Of a DNA stretch of 64,000 nt, positions 52,943-62,621 are shown one piece after another. The position numbers were made by a program, and so were the translations under genes. This DNA is from Rusavskia elegans. Taxonomy: Eukaryota > Ascomycota > Lecanoromycetes > Teloschistales > Teloschistaceae. Each line of letters begins with the position of its first letter. The first letter of the stretch is position 1. The stretch lies in the NCBI GenBank assembly GCA_011316305.1, contig SAUG01000053.1, forward strand, positions 496,001 through 560,000, read 5' to 3'. The notes under the pieces were generated by a model that searched no databases, was not told the DNA's origin, and saw nothing but the letters and a program-made list of their open reading frames with translations.

Positions 52943-54163
52943 GTTTCTTTGTCTAAGATAGCATAAAAGCAGGTAGCTTCCCTAGGTAGATTAATCAAGC
53001 ATTGAGTCTACTACTAGATGAATATTCCTTACAATCAGATGAACATTCTACATACCTATCTTCTGACATTCAACTGATTGTGGGGATTACCGTCTGGGTT
53101 CCTTCTTTAATACAATATCTATACCTTGAAACAGGTAAGTCGACCCATCGCTTGACCTTGTTTCCCTGTTCTGAGTGTGTGGCAGGTGGTATGGTAGCCT
53201 GGTTCGAACAGCACGTGGCAGGAGACCATCATGTCATCCATTACCATCCAACCGTAGAGCCTTGAGATAGCGGGCTCTGCATACTATTTGGTCGAGTGGA
53301 GTGCTGCATGAGCACACAGACCCCCTGTTCAATGAACAGCTTCCAGATCGCGATTGGTCTGCATTGCTGTGTTGCCCGTTGGAATGTGCTTTCATGGAAG
53401 TTGCACAGACTTCGTTCATCGCAAACCCGGCATGGCCCGGTACTATTGTGTCTAGGTTGCTGCCAAGAGCGGCGTCCGAAAGAGGTTCCATCGCAATCCG
53501 AGTCAAATCTGCTGATTAGCTCTACTCAAAGGGCTGGCCGAGTCTTTGCTAGACTCAGTCCATATCGCGGTGAAGAGGCTGAAGAACACCGGGTGTCATG
53601 ATAGAGGTACGAGATCGAACGAATGAATACACAGCATCAACTGTGGTTTGGTCTGAAATCTTGAGGTAGATGACGTGATAGAACGTTGCCGTACGTGAAG
53701 AAAGTCAGGCGTAAGAGATAAAAAGCTCCCAGCTGTTCAGTCTTCACCGTGCTGTGATATGAGTCGTTATGTTGTAGACGAGTGACAGCTAAAGACGTTG
53801 GATACTTCAGACTGAGTCTGATTTGACGGGAGGTTCGGCTGTCTCCATCGGGTTAGACGTGTTCCCCGCAGATTGCGCCCTACAACGTGATTTGCTTGTG
53901 CCAACTGCAGGCCGCCCTGGCCAGACACCAGCTGCGAGCTACGTACAGCACCAACACCAACGAGCTGTACCCGCACCACCCAAACCTCTACAGTATTGGC
54001 AGCTAACCCCCACCTTCCCCGCAGCGATAGGTACTCGGCCTACTGTTGTACTGACACGCAGCTTGTGCTTCCTTCTGCGTTGACCGGGTTCCAGCGTCAT
54101 AGGGCTCTCGTGAAGCTTTGTCAGTACCTCCCTGGACTCGATTGCTTCCACCGAACCGCCAAC
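52943..54163. other. 1.2-kb interval before NIPSNAP gene
   Basis: Short frames only, and no supportable gene. The open frame leading into the NIPSNAP gene from 53996 has no ATG before 54164. Confidence 0.35.
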
Positions 54164-55416
54164 ATGCTCACTCGACGGCTTCTTTCTCGAATCCCTTCAA
54201 CTCCGGCCGTCCGAGCCCTGAGCACGACCTCTTCCTGTAAACGTACCCCTTCTCTCGCAGACATTGAGCCCCACGGTGCTCCAGCCTTCGACGCCCGCCA
54301 AAAGGAATTCCGAGACGGAGTCAAAGAAGCTCAGAAGGCAAAGGAAAAGCAAGATAGTCAGTCCGTTACTGCTTCTTCTATTGCGTCCGCTGGAAGAGCT
54401 GGCGGCGGCGGTGCTCCCACTGCTCCAGATGCGAGCAATGCGGGCTCCTCCCCCTCAGCCTCTTCCAGTTCTTCCCCTTCGTACTCTTCTCAGCAGCAAG
54501 TAGGCGACAGTCAAGCACTTGGCTCACTATCAACGCACACTCCAGAAAGCGCGCGCCAAGCTTCCCAAGAGCAAGAATCGTCGAAACGAAAAGGAGCATT
54601 GTCAAGCCTGATATACGGCACTCGTGAGGGGCAGCAGATGGACCAGGAGATTGAAAAGAGTTTCTCTCAGGTGCTAGCCCGAGGCAAATACATGCACTCA
54701 ATCGTGTTTCACACCGTCAAGCCGGATAAGGTAGATGAGTATGTTGATCTGGTTGGGGGTTGGTATCCCAGAGTGGCCAAGACCGAAGACCACCACGTAA
54801 ACCTCGTGGGCAGCTGGAGGACTGAAGTCGGCGACTGCGATACCTTTGGTGAGCAATCTGACTATCCATTTTATCACCCATATCCGTGGTGGGCGGCCAA
54901 TTGACTCTGGTGTTTCTTCTTTGGCAAATAGTCCACATCTGGGAATACCAACGCTACCAAGGCTACCACGCCTCGCTTCACTCGATTGCCTCCCATCCCG
55001 ACTTCCCCGCCTTCGACAAGCATCTTAAAAAACTCATCACTTCGAAAAAAACATCGTTGATGCAAGAGTTCTCCTTCTGGCCAACCACACCACCTCGTAC
55101 CCTCGGCGGTCTTTTCGAACTTCGCTCCTACACCTTGAACCCGGGCAATCTCCTGGAATGGGAAACCCATTGGAGGAAGGGATTGAAGGCACGAAGAGAA
55201 GTAATGGAAGGAGTAGGGGCATGGTTCGTACAGATTGGGGATCTGAATACTGTGCATCATTTGTGGCAATTCGCGAATTTGGAGGAGAGAAAGGCGAGAA
55301 GGGAGATGAGCTGGGGGGTTGAAGGATGGGGGGATACGGTGCACAAGACGGTACCACTGATTCAAACCATGAAGAGCAGAGTGCTAGTGCCAATGCCGTG
55401 GAGTCCGGTCGCTTGA
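54164..55416 (+). CDS. NIPSNAP-family mitochondrial protein
   Basis: Two exons, 54164-54848 and 54932-55416, give 389 aa, with an 83-nt intron. NIPSNAP proteins carry a dimeric alpha/beta-barrel domain and are mitochondrial; in animals they act in mitophagy signalling, while in fungi the role is unclear. The N-terminus is a presequence (MLTRRLLSRIPSTPAVRALS, Arg/Ser/Leu-rich with no acids). Residues about 60-140 are low-complexity Ser/Ala/Gln/Gly. The domain starts near YGTREGQQMDQEIEKSFSQVL and HSIVFHTVKPDKVDEYV, crosses the splice (DTF/VHIWEYQRYQGY), and continues with FELRSYTLNPGNLLEWETHW and GDLNTVHHLWQFANLEERK. The C-terminal MKSRVLVPMPWSP completes the second repeat. Confidence 0.85.
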
Positions 55417-56017
55417 AAGGGAGTGGAAAAAAGATGAAGTAGCATTCGAGGCAAGATGAAAGAGGGCAAGATGAAGGTCTTCAGACGATGCGGATCCGTT
55501 CCAGCTATTTGTGTCAGATGAAGAGGAAGAAATCTCTGCGAAAGAAAGTCTGTGCAAGGACTGTCCATTGAGAAGATTGGACATTGGCTGACATATGAGC
55601 GATTTGAACGCGAGGTGGAAGGATAAAGTGCGCGAGTACGTAAACGTCTTGCTTCTCGTAACACAAAATAGATACTATTTTCGCAGTGAAATCGCATGAT
55701 CCTCCAAACAGTAACATCCCCGTCTTATTCGTTAGCAGCACATCGGCGCCTCGATGGCAATAGTAGACCGAACTTTGCCCTAAAAATCAAACGGCGGACA
55801 CATCTATAACATATTTCGTAAGCAGCATTCAATTCACTGTGAATATTAATATCACAGCAGGGCCCTACGTCATGCCAAGGCTTGTCGCGTAAAATGGGAA
55901 AAGGCAGTTCTGGACGTGTCGACATCAAGTTTTTTGATTCTCTGCGTTCATCCTACGGAGCAAACATTCAATGCGAATCGACCCTCACAGCTACAGACCA
56001 ATAGCTCGGTCTTGAAG
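55417..56017. other. intergenic
   Basis: 3' flank of the NIPSNAP gene and 5' region of the phosphotransferase; frames upstream of 56018 lack an ATG. Confidence 0.35.
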
Positions 56018-57674
56018 ATGGTCTACATACGGCAAAAGCAGCTTGCGGGTCTGCATCCATACAAGTATGCTGGCGTTGATCACTCTCTTGTCTCCCGGTA
56101 CATCCTGAAACCCTTCTACAACAATGTGGCCATCAAATGCTTCCCCATGTCTATGGCGTGAGTAATCGTATCCTTGGATGTAACTTGTGTTACTGTATGA
56201 ACTGACACCTGCAGACCCAATGCTGTGAGTGCTCGCCGATCCGGTCACACATCTCACTCAAGCCTAATCTCCTGGGACGAGCCTAGATCACACTGTCTGG
56301 CTTTAGCTTCATCATAATCAACTTTCTGACCATGCTGTGGTACAACCCTACGATGGACCAGGATATGCCGCCATGGGTCTACTGGTCCTTTGCCATCGGA
56401 CTTTTCTTGTACCAAACCTTCGACGCCGTCGATGGCACCCAAGCGTAGGTGGATCACGGGAGACTTGCTCAATGGAAGACACTGAAAGACCGCCTATAGA
56501 AGGAGGACCCATCAGAGCGGTCCGCTGGGGGAGCTTTTCGATCACGGTATGCCCCCCAACTTGTTATGCAGAACGTGATTGACCTTGAGTAGGTGTCGAT
56601 GCATGTAATACCGTTGTCGAGGTTCTCCTTTTCGCCTCTGCCATGAATCTTGGTCAAGACTACAAGACGATCTTGACCCTCTTCGGCTGTAGGTCGTATT
56701 CCGCTGCTTTCGAAATCCTGAACTTACTTCATGACTAGCAACTTTGACCTTCTACGTCCAAACGTGGGACGAATACTACACGCAAACCCTCACTCTGGGC
56801 ATCATCTCTGGACCTGTCGAAGGTATTCTAACCCTCTGCATCGTCTACGCCGTTACTGGTATCAAAGGTGGCGGTAGCTTCTGGCAACAGTCCATGTTCC
56901 AGACCTTGGGCATAGCAAACCACGATTTCATCCCCGATTATATCTACAATCTGCCCTTCAATGAATGGTACATGGTCTACGGTGGCTTTGTCCTTGTCCT
57001 CAATACCCTCCAAAGGTATTCTCGACCCCTCCGATTCGTTGTCACAGTGGGAATAGTCCTAACATGAGTGTCCTTTCACAGCGCCTACAATGTAATGCAG
57101 CACCGGCGTAAGGCATCCAAAGACCCTGTCGAACCTCTCTACGGCCTCGTCCCCTACTTCGCAACTTGGACCCTCGTTCCCATCTACCTTTATCTTCAAC
57201 CCATCATCCTCAACCACCACCTCATCCCTTTTGTATTCTACATGGGCCTCATCAACGCCTACTCTGTTGGCCAAATCATCATTGCGCATCTAACCAAAAA
57301 CCCCGAGTTCCCCATGTACAATGTGCTCACACTACCATTAGCGCTGGCGGTTGTCGATAGCTTAGGGCCAGCAGTTGGTGTGTGGCCGAGTGCATTAGGA
57401 AATGGGACGTACCAGATTGCTTTTGTTTTTCTGTGCATGGGTCTAGGCTTTGGAGTTTATGGAAGTTTCGTGGTAAGTGTTTTGTTCTTTCTCCGTGTTT
57501 TCTGTGAAGATGCTCTGGAAGGTTGGAGGAAAAGGATGGCGGTGATCCGATCCACGCTAACGAGCATCCGTATAGTACGACATCATCACAACGATTTGCG
57601 ATTACCTCGACATCTGGTGCTTGACGATCAAGCATCCCTACAATGAGAAAGCGGAAAAGAAGAAGGCAAAGTGA
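56018..57674 (+). CDS. sn-1,2-diacylglycerol ethanolamine/choline phosphotransferase
   Basis: Eight exons: 56018-56157, 56215-56224, 56287-56444, 56500-56546, 56593-56688, 56739-57015, 57082-57472 and 57576-57674, giving 405 aa. The enzyme (EPT1/CPT1 type, Kennedy pathway) transfers phosphoethanolamine or phosphocholine from the CDP-alcohol to diacylglycerol in the ER or Golgi membrane. The CDP-alcohol phosphotransferase motif DGx2ARx8Gx3Dx3D is complete: Asp99, Gly100, Ala103, Arg104, Gly113, Asp117, Asp121, but it is assembled only after splicing exons 3, 4 and 5. Exon 2 is a 10-nt microexon that supplies PNA of the conserved APNAITLSGF. Several membrane helices follow (IIINFLTMLWY, YVQTWDEYYTQ, LTLGIISGPVEGILTLCIVY, LPLALAVVDSLG). 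The C-terminus is basic (KAEKKKAK). Sequence alone does not decide between choline and ethanolamine specificity. Confidence 0.92.
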
Positions 57675-58437
57675 GCGATGGTTCTAGAACGGTGAGAAAT
57701 TGTTGAGCTTTTCTTTTGCTTTCCTGTTTCGATGGCTTAGTATGGGAGGTTTTGGGATTATCCATAAACATAATACCCCTTTTCGTAGTCTCCATCCTGC
57801 TTTCTGACTCAGTGCACATGGTCTATCCCATATCGTTTTGAGTCATCGTAGACATCCCTTCTCATCGGAGAGGCCTGTATGGCTGGCTGTGGAGAAGAGC
57901 TGAGGTCATTATTGTTGGAGGTGTGAGCATAGTAGATATAAGGATTATACTAGTCACTTTCCCCGACATTGGTCTGAGGCATCACAGAATTTCATAGAAT
58001 GTGAGATCTATGTTGGTCGGAGGGTGTATTATTGAAAGGGTTTGACCCACACTCTTGAATCATCGATTGGGATAGAATCTTGGTGTCCATGGAGCAGTCC
58101 AGCAGCTTTGCACAGGCCTTGGTTTCGCACGCCTAATGAACAGGCATGGCAGGCACATGAGCTGAATGTCAGTCGAGGTGTCGACTGCCCAGCTTAGCCT
58201 GGCGGCTGTCCTGACTTCTCAAGTCGAACTGAAGATTTGCACTCTTAGAGCATCTGATAAGTAGCCGAAGCAGAGATGGTATTATATGATAATCAGATCA
58301 AGCATACATTTTTGCCAAAAGCCACCCATCAAACCGAGATCGGAATCCTATTTCCCTCTATCATTTATCCGCTTCATCCAATCACTGATACTCCATCCGA
58401 CAACCAACACTCACTTTACCCAATCTCATTGTTCCCT
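57675..58437. other. intergenic, convergent 3' flanks
   Basis: No gene recognised in this 760-bp interval. Confidence 0.4.
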
Positions 58438-59613
58438 TCACCTCCTCTCTCGACTCCGTCCCCTCCTCTCCTCCGCCACCAACGCCTGCCCATAACACCC
58501 CTCACAAAACTCGATCCCAAATTTCCGGATCGTTGCCGGACGATCCTCGCACACGGTGCAGCGTGGCCATATCTCATATGTACCGATCTCAGCCATCTCA
58601 GAACGACCCGTCCTCGCCGGAGCGCCACGGCGGGGATCATGGAACCCTGGGTTGCGAGATGGGGCTGCTGGAATCGGTGCGCCGCGTGTGGTTAATGTAT
58701 CGATGGTCGAAGCCGTTGAGGAGCTGCGAGACTGTGGTGGTTCCGGTCTCGCATTCGACTCGGATGTGGCGGGGGGCGGCATAGGCGTAGGACGGCGACG
58801 ATGACGACGGGGTGGTATCACTGTAAGGGCGTCTATGTATTCTCGCGTCTCCATCTCATTCTCTTCAGCTCGGAGAGCCGCCATCATAGCAGCCTGGGTA
58901 TTTGCTCGTATGCGGGTTTCTTCGTCTGCGAAGCGGACGTGGCGGCCACTGCTGCGGTCCCTTGACCGGGATCGGGGTCGATGTCGGTGACGGCTTCTTG
59001 GGGAAAGAGGATTGGGAGTTGCTGCTTGGATGGAGGGCGCTTCTGCGGTAGCTGACCCATTTGCAGCTGGCTGTGCTTGAACTGGTGGGCCCGATACTGG
59101 TGGTTCCGACACTGGGGAATTGAGATTCATGCTGTTAAATATCCTGGCAAAGTCCTCCTGCCACGCCGGCTGCGCTGGCAGGGCCATCTGAGGATTAGGC
59201 TGATCATATTGATGCGTAGGCACATTTAGCGGCGCAGGTGGTGCTGCTGCTGCAGGTGTTGCAGGCGTTGGGGGTACATAGGGATGTGCGTTCCAGTAGC
59301 TACCCAGTGGTGCTGACGGGTCTGGTTGCCACTGGATTGTAGCCTGTGGGAGGACTGAAGCTGCAGGTGTTGCCATATTCAGATGCGGCGGGACACCAGC
59401 TTCTGTAGATGAAGGATCTGGATGTGGATTGTGGAAACTCCCCAGAGGAGCGTTTGGGTCTCGTAGGAAGGTCGCCACGTTGGTTGGAGGTGCCTGGAAC
59501 TCGTCCGGCGTCACAACCGTTGGCGGAGGCACTAAGGACTGATTCTGGTTGGGTGTTTCGAAGACGAGGGCTTCAAGATAGGGATCCCAGAATATCTGGA
59601 CTTGGTTAGACAT
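58438..59613 (-). CDS. Pro/Ser/Arg-rich protein with a C-terminal zinc ribbon
   Basis: 391 aa from the ATG at 59613. The first 240 residues are Pro/Ala/Gln-rich with two near-identical short motifs, DPNAPLGSFHNPHP and DPSAPLGSYWNAHP, about 50 residues apart, suggesting an internal repeat. An Arg/Ser tract (SRHRHRPRSRSRDRSS) looks nuclear. Near the C-terminus WPRCTVCEDRPATIRKFG and IEFCEGCYGQAL carry CxxC...CxxC, the pattern of a zinc ribbon, followed by an Arg-rich tail. I recognise no named domain. The RS-like tract and zinc ribbon would fit an RNA- or chromatin-related protein, but that is inference. Confidence 0.6.
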   Translation of the reverse strand: MSNQVQIFWDPYLEALVFETPNQNQSLVPPPTVVTPDEFQAPPTNVATFLRDPNAPLGSFHNPHPDPSSTEAGVPPHLNMATPAASVLPQATIQWQPDPSAPLGSYWNAHPYVPPTPATPAAAAPPAPLNVPTHQYDQPNPQMALPAQPAWQEDFARIFNSMNLNSPVSEPPVSGPPVQAQPAANGSATAEAPSIQAATPNPLSPRSRHRHRPRSRSRDRSSGRHVRFADEETRIRANTQAAMMAALRAEENEMETREYIDALTVIPPRRHRRRPTPMPPPATSESNARPEPPQSRSSSTASTIDTLTTRGAPIPAAPSRNPGFHDPRRGAPARTGRSEMAEIGTYEIWPRCTVCEDRPATIRKFGIEFCEGCYGQALVAEERRGRSRERR

Positions 59614-59973
59614 ACATTCAGATCGTAGCAAGGGCGGGAGACTGCAGAGGTAATACAAGCACTAGGTATCGGGACAAAGGAAACGGTGGTCGAGTGGCAG
59701 GATAAGCAGGTAATATATGATAACAAATGACGGTGTAAGCAGTCTCTCACGAGCTCCGAGGAGTCATCGTGCACCGCGTGGTGGAATGGTCCAACTATAG
59801 GTCTGACTCAGAACAAGGACGGGATAGAGGGTTGCAGTATTCCAGGTGAAGGAAAGAACGACCGAGTCGTCGAAGCTCCGAAAAATGCAAGCGATGAGTC
59901 GAGATGCTCAATGAATATTACGGTTGCCTAACTTTACTTTATGCATGACAGGTAAGAGAAGACCACATGACGA
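59614..59973. other. intergenic
   Basis: Upstream of the zinc-ribbon gene and downstream of RSM22. No gene seen. Confidence 0.35.
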
Positions 59974-62436
59974 TCAAACGTCAATCTCGTCACTCAGCCT
60001 CTTCTTGTCCTTAGATCTCCTCTCTTTCCTATGACGCTTCTCCACCTTTGCACTTCGACCAACCTCCCGGATGTTATCCGGATTACTTGCATCAGCCTCG
60101 AAACGTCTTCGTCCATGCGGTTTGGCCGCTTCTCCACCTATCCGGAGCCGCCTTGCAATCCTCGTCTTAGCCCCTAGTGCCCACAAATCTCCCCAGTGTG
60201 CTTTGCGTGCATCGTTGTAGGCCCGCTTGCCATAGGATTTCGGAACAGTCCATCGTTCGATCCTGCCAGCCGGAGTGCATGCATCCAGGATAATGTGGCC
60301 TCGCTTCTTCAATGGAGGAAGAAGTATTCGTGGGAAGCTTAGAGGGTTGACCGAGATAGATCCGGCGCCGCCGTCAACAGCGGTACCTCCAGTGCCTGAC
60401 TCGAAATCATCACCACGCTGTGCGAATTCTTCATCACCGTAGCCGGCAAAGGCGTTGTCTTCAGCTGTCTGACCTTGCTCGAATCCATGTGCTTGGCGCT
60501 GGTCCACTCCGCGCTGCACGGCAACAAAACTATACCGTATATCTTCGTGATTCCGGTGATTTTGCCCGACAATACGCTGCAAGAAGGGCGGTCGAATGTA
60601 ACGTTGGCTGAAGTGGCAGTAGTCCCGTCTTCCAACGGATTTGCCCGCAAACAAGTACATCGGACACTTCCCATGACTGGTACAAGGTGCGACGATCATG
60701 CCTGGCTCTTTCTCGCGGTACCGACCCTTAGCAGGCTCATCAATCCGGTTTTCATATTTCGTTTCGCCGGGCGAAGCTATATGGTGTTTCAAAAGGACTT
60801 CACGCGCACCAGCCACAAGCTCAAATCCTCGAGGGACGCCTTTCTCGATGACGATAAGCACACCACCAGCAGGCTTTAGCAATGACCAGAGGTTTTGGAC
60901 TTGAGCCTTCCGCATATGATCTTGTTGCAAAGTCCAGAGCGTATAGGGTGCCAGGATGACGTCGTATTGCTTTCTCTGGGAGCCCTTTCCCTGATCAAGC
61001 GAGGGGTGATCTATACTGGGATTGTAGTCTGGGAGACGAGGTAGAAAGGTAGTATTATCGAGCAGTGCGCTTGATCGCTGGCGTAAAGAAGAAGATCCTG
61101 TCACGACCGTCGACTTACCGAAAGGAACGCGTCGATTCTCCATATTTGCGACAGGATGCATCAACTCCCATTCACTGCGTAGCATCTCGCGCCATGCCAG
61201 GATTCCAGCGCCTCCAGCTCCAGCGTCAAGTACTCTTGGTCCGTCCTCTTGCATCAGCAAGTCCTGAAGCCATTGTGGTCCAAGCCTTTTGCGAACTTCA
61301 ACAACAGAGCTTAGTATTGTGGCATACGCACCAGGCATAATTGCGGCTAGGTATGCATTGGCTTCCATCTCGCCCATATGAGACTGAGAGGCTTCTAAGG
61401 CGATAGGGCTTTGTTTCAGATTTTCCTTAATCATCTTCGGACTCGGTGTAGCTGTAGAATTAGGCAATGCTTGCCCGCCGAAGACCTTCTGAGCAACCTC
61501 AGCAAGATGTTTGTTCGACGCTTCAGAGAAGATTGCAGAGATGGGATCAATCAACGTATCTTTCGGCAGCTGGATCGTAGATGGGCTTGGACCCCACTTT
61601 CCAGCGGCCGTTAGAGGATGTCGCCTGGGTTCGTCGCTGCTTGTATAGGCGTTATCTGACTCTTCAAAGGGTTCAACAGCTTCGTCTTCCTCTTCGGCCT
61701 CTGCTTGTTCTTGTATATCTTCTTCTTCTTCTTTTCCAAGATCCTCTTCTATCAGTACCGCCTCGTCGTCATATAACACTTCTCCGGCAGCAGATGTCGG
61801 CTCGCTCATGACCCCACTCGCAAGGACCTCCTCCACGTAGGCATCAAATCGCTCTTGGAAATCGTTGTCCAATATCGTTTTGCTAGCCAACTGAGTGTCG
61901 CAGTGACCTTCCATATCTTCCGTAAACTCTGCATCCTCGACTTCCTCCTTTTCAGGATTGGGGGCTGCCTGTGGTACATGTCCGACTTTTTCTAGATGGC
62001 CATCTTCACCCTCTCGGAATATATCATTCCCCCCAAAATCTTGACCTTGCTTTTCGGCGTTAGTTCGCAGGAGGTCCTGGAAGTAACCAACATCTTGCGG
62101 TTTGGTAATGCCTAAAGGTGGTCCATAGAGCCTCTCATATACTTTATACTCATTGGGGGAGAGGAAGCCTTCGGGCAAAGTATCTCCAAAGGTTCTCCGA
62201 GTCTTTGTAACGGTATTGGACAGTTGTTCAGAACCATCTGGACAGACATCGGCATATCTAGCCTGGTTTCGGACGGCAAAAGTACGGACATGCGAGATGG
62301 CCAAGTTTTGTGGGCGGAAATAAGGTCTTTGAATCTCTCGGGGAGTAGCTCTGGCACAAAACCCAAATCGAAAAAGGCTGAGTAATTGAGAGCTGCAAGT
62401 GTCACAGATGCGCCGTGTGGACATGCTCGTACGCAT
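59974..62436 (-). CDS. RSM22: mitochondrial small-subunit assembly factor Rsm22 (METTL17-like)
   Basis: 820 aa in a single frame from the ATG at 62436. Rsm22/METTL17 is a methyltransferase-like protein that binds the mitochondrial small ribosomal subunit during assembly and carries a [4Fe-4S] cluster. An N-terminal presequence (RRICDTCSSQLLSLFRFGFC) is followed by an acidic low-complexity stretch (about 215-275). The SAM-binding region starts near VLDAGAGGAGILAWREM, with YDVILAPYTLWTL and LWSLLKPAGGVLIVIEKGVPRGF. The cluster ligands are visible as PCTSHGKCPMY (about residues 581-588), DYCHFSQR (about 604) and DACTPAG (about 718). The C-terminus is strongly basic (KRHRKERRSKDKKR), suited to rRNA contact. 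It is divergent from RPN5. Confidence 0.9.
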   Translation of the reverse strand: MRTSMSTRRICDTCSSQLLSLFRFGFCARATPREIQRPYFRPQNLAISHVRTFAVRNQARYADVCPDGSEQLSNTVTKTRRTFGDTLPEGFLSPNEYKVYERLYGPPLGITKPQDVGYFQDLLRTNAEKQGQDFGGNDIFREGEDGHLEKVGHVPQAAPNPEKEEVEDAEFTEDMEGHCDTQLASKTILDNDFQERFDAYVEEVLASGVMSEPTSAAGEVLYDDEAVLIEEDLGKEEEEDIQEQAEAEEEDEAVEPFEESDNAYTSSDEPRRHPLTAAGKWGPSPSTIQLPKDTLIDPISAIFSEASNKHLAEVAQKVFGGQALPNSTATPSPKMIKENLKQSPIALEASQSHMGEMEANAYLAAIMPGAYATILSSVVEVRKRLGPQWLQDLLMQEDGPRVLDAGAGGAGILAWREMLRSEWELMHPVANMENRRVPFGKSTVVTGSSSLRQRSSALLDNTTFLPRLPDYNPSIDHPSLDQGKGSQRKQYDVILAPYTLWTLQQDHMRKAQVQNLWSLLKPAGGVLIVIEKGVPRGFELVAGAREVLLKHHIASPGETKYENRIDEPAKGRYREKEPGMIVAPCTSHGKCPMYLFAGKSVGRRDYCHFSQRYIRPPFLQRIVGQNHRNHEDIRYSFVAVQRGVDQRQAHGFEQGQTAEDNAFAGYGDEEFAQRGDDFESGTGGTAVDGGAGSISVNPLSFPRILLPPLKKRGHIILDACTPAGRIERWTVPKSYGKRAYNDARKAHWGDLWALGAKTRIARRLRIGGEAAKPHGRRRFEADASNPDNIREVGRSAKVEKRHRKERRSKDKKRLSDEIDV

Positions 62437-62621
62437 TTGAGAACCGTGTGTACCAGGATTTGTAGATTGTATAGACTAGCGCCGCGGCTCTTCCTCAAAC
62501 GCGCCTAGCGCGTCGCCGCACGGAAACGACAGCTCCGACTTGCGCGTCAGCCAAATAATCTGTCCGTACGCATCAGCTCTCATACAATACATCCATCTTC
62601 CTATCACCTCCGAGAACTATT
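62437..62621. promoter_or_regulatory. 185-bp divergent promoter, RSM22/RPN5
   Basis: The two ATGs are only 185 bp apart on opposite strands, so the upstream elements of the mitochondrial ribosome factor and the proteasome subunit must share or overlap this space. The segment is GC-rich near the RSM22 start and has no TATA box in either direction. Confidence 0.6.
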
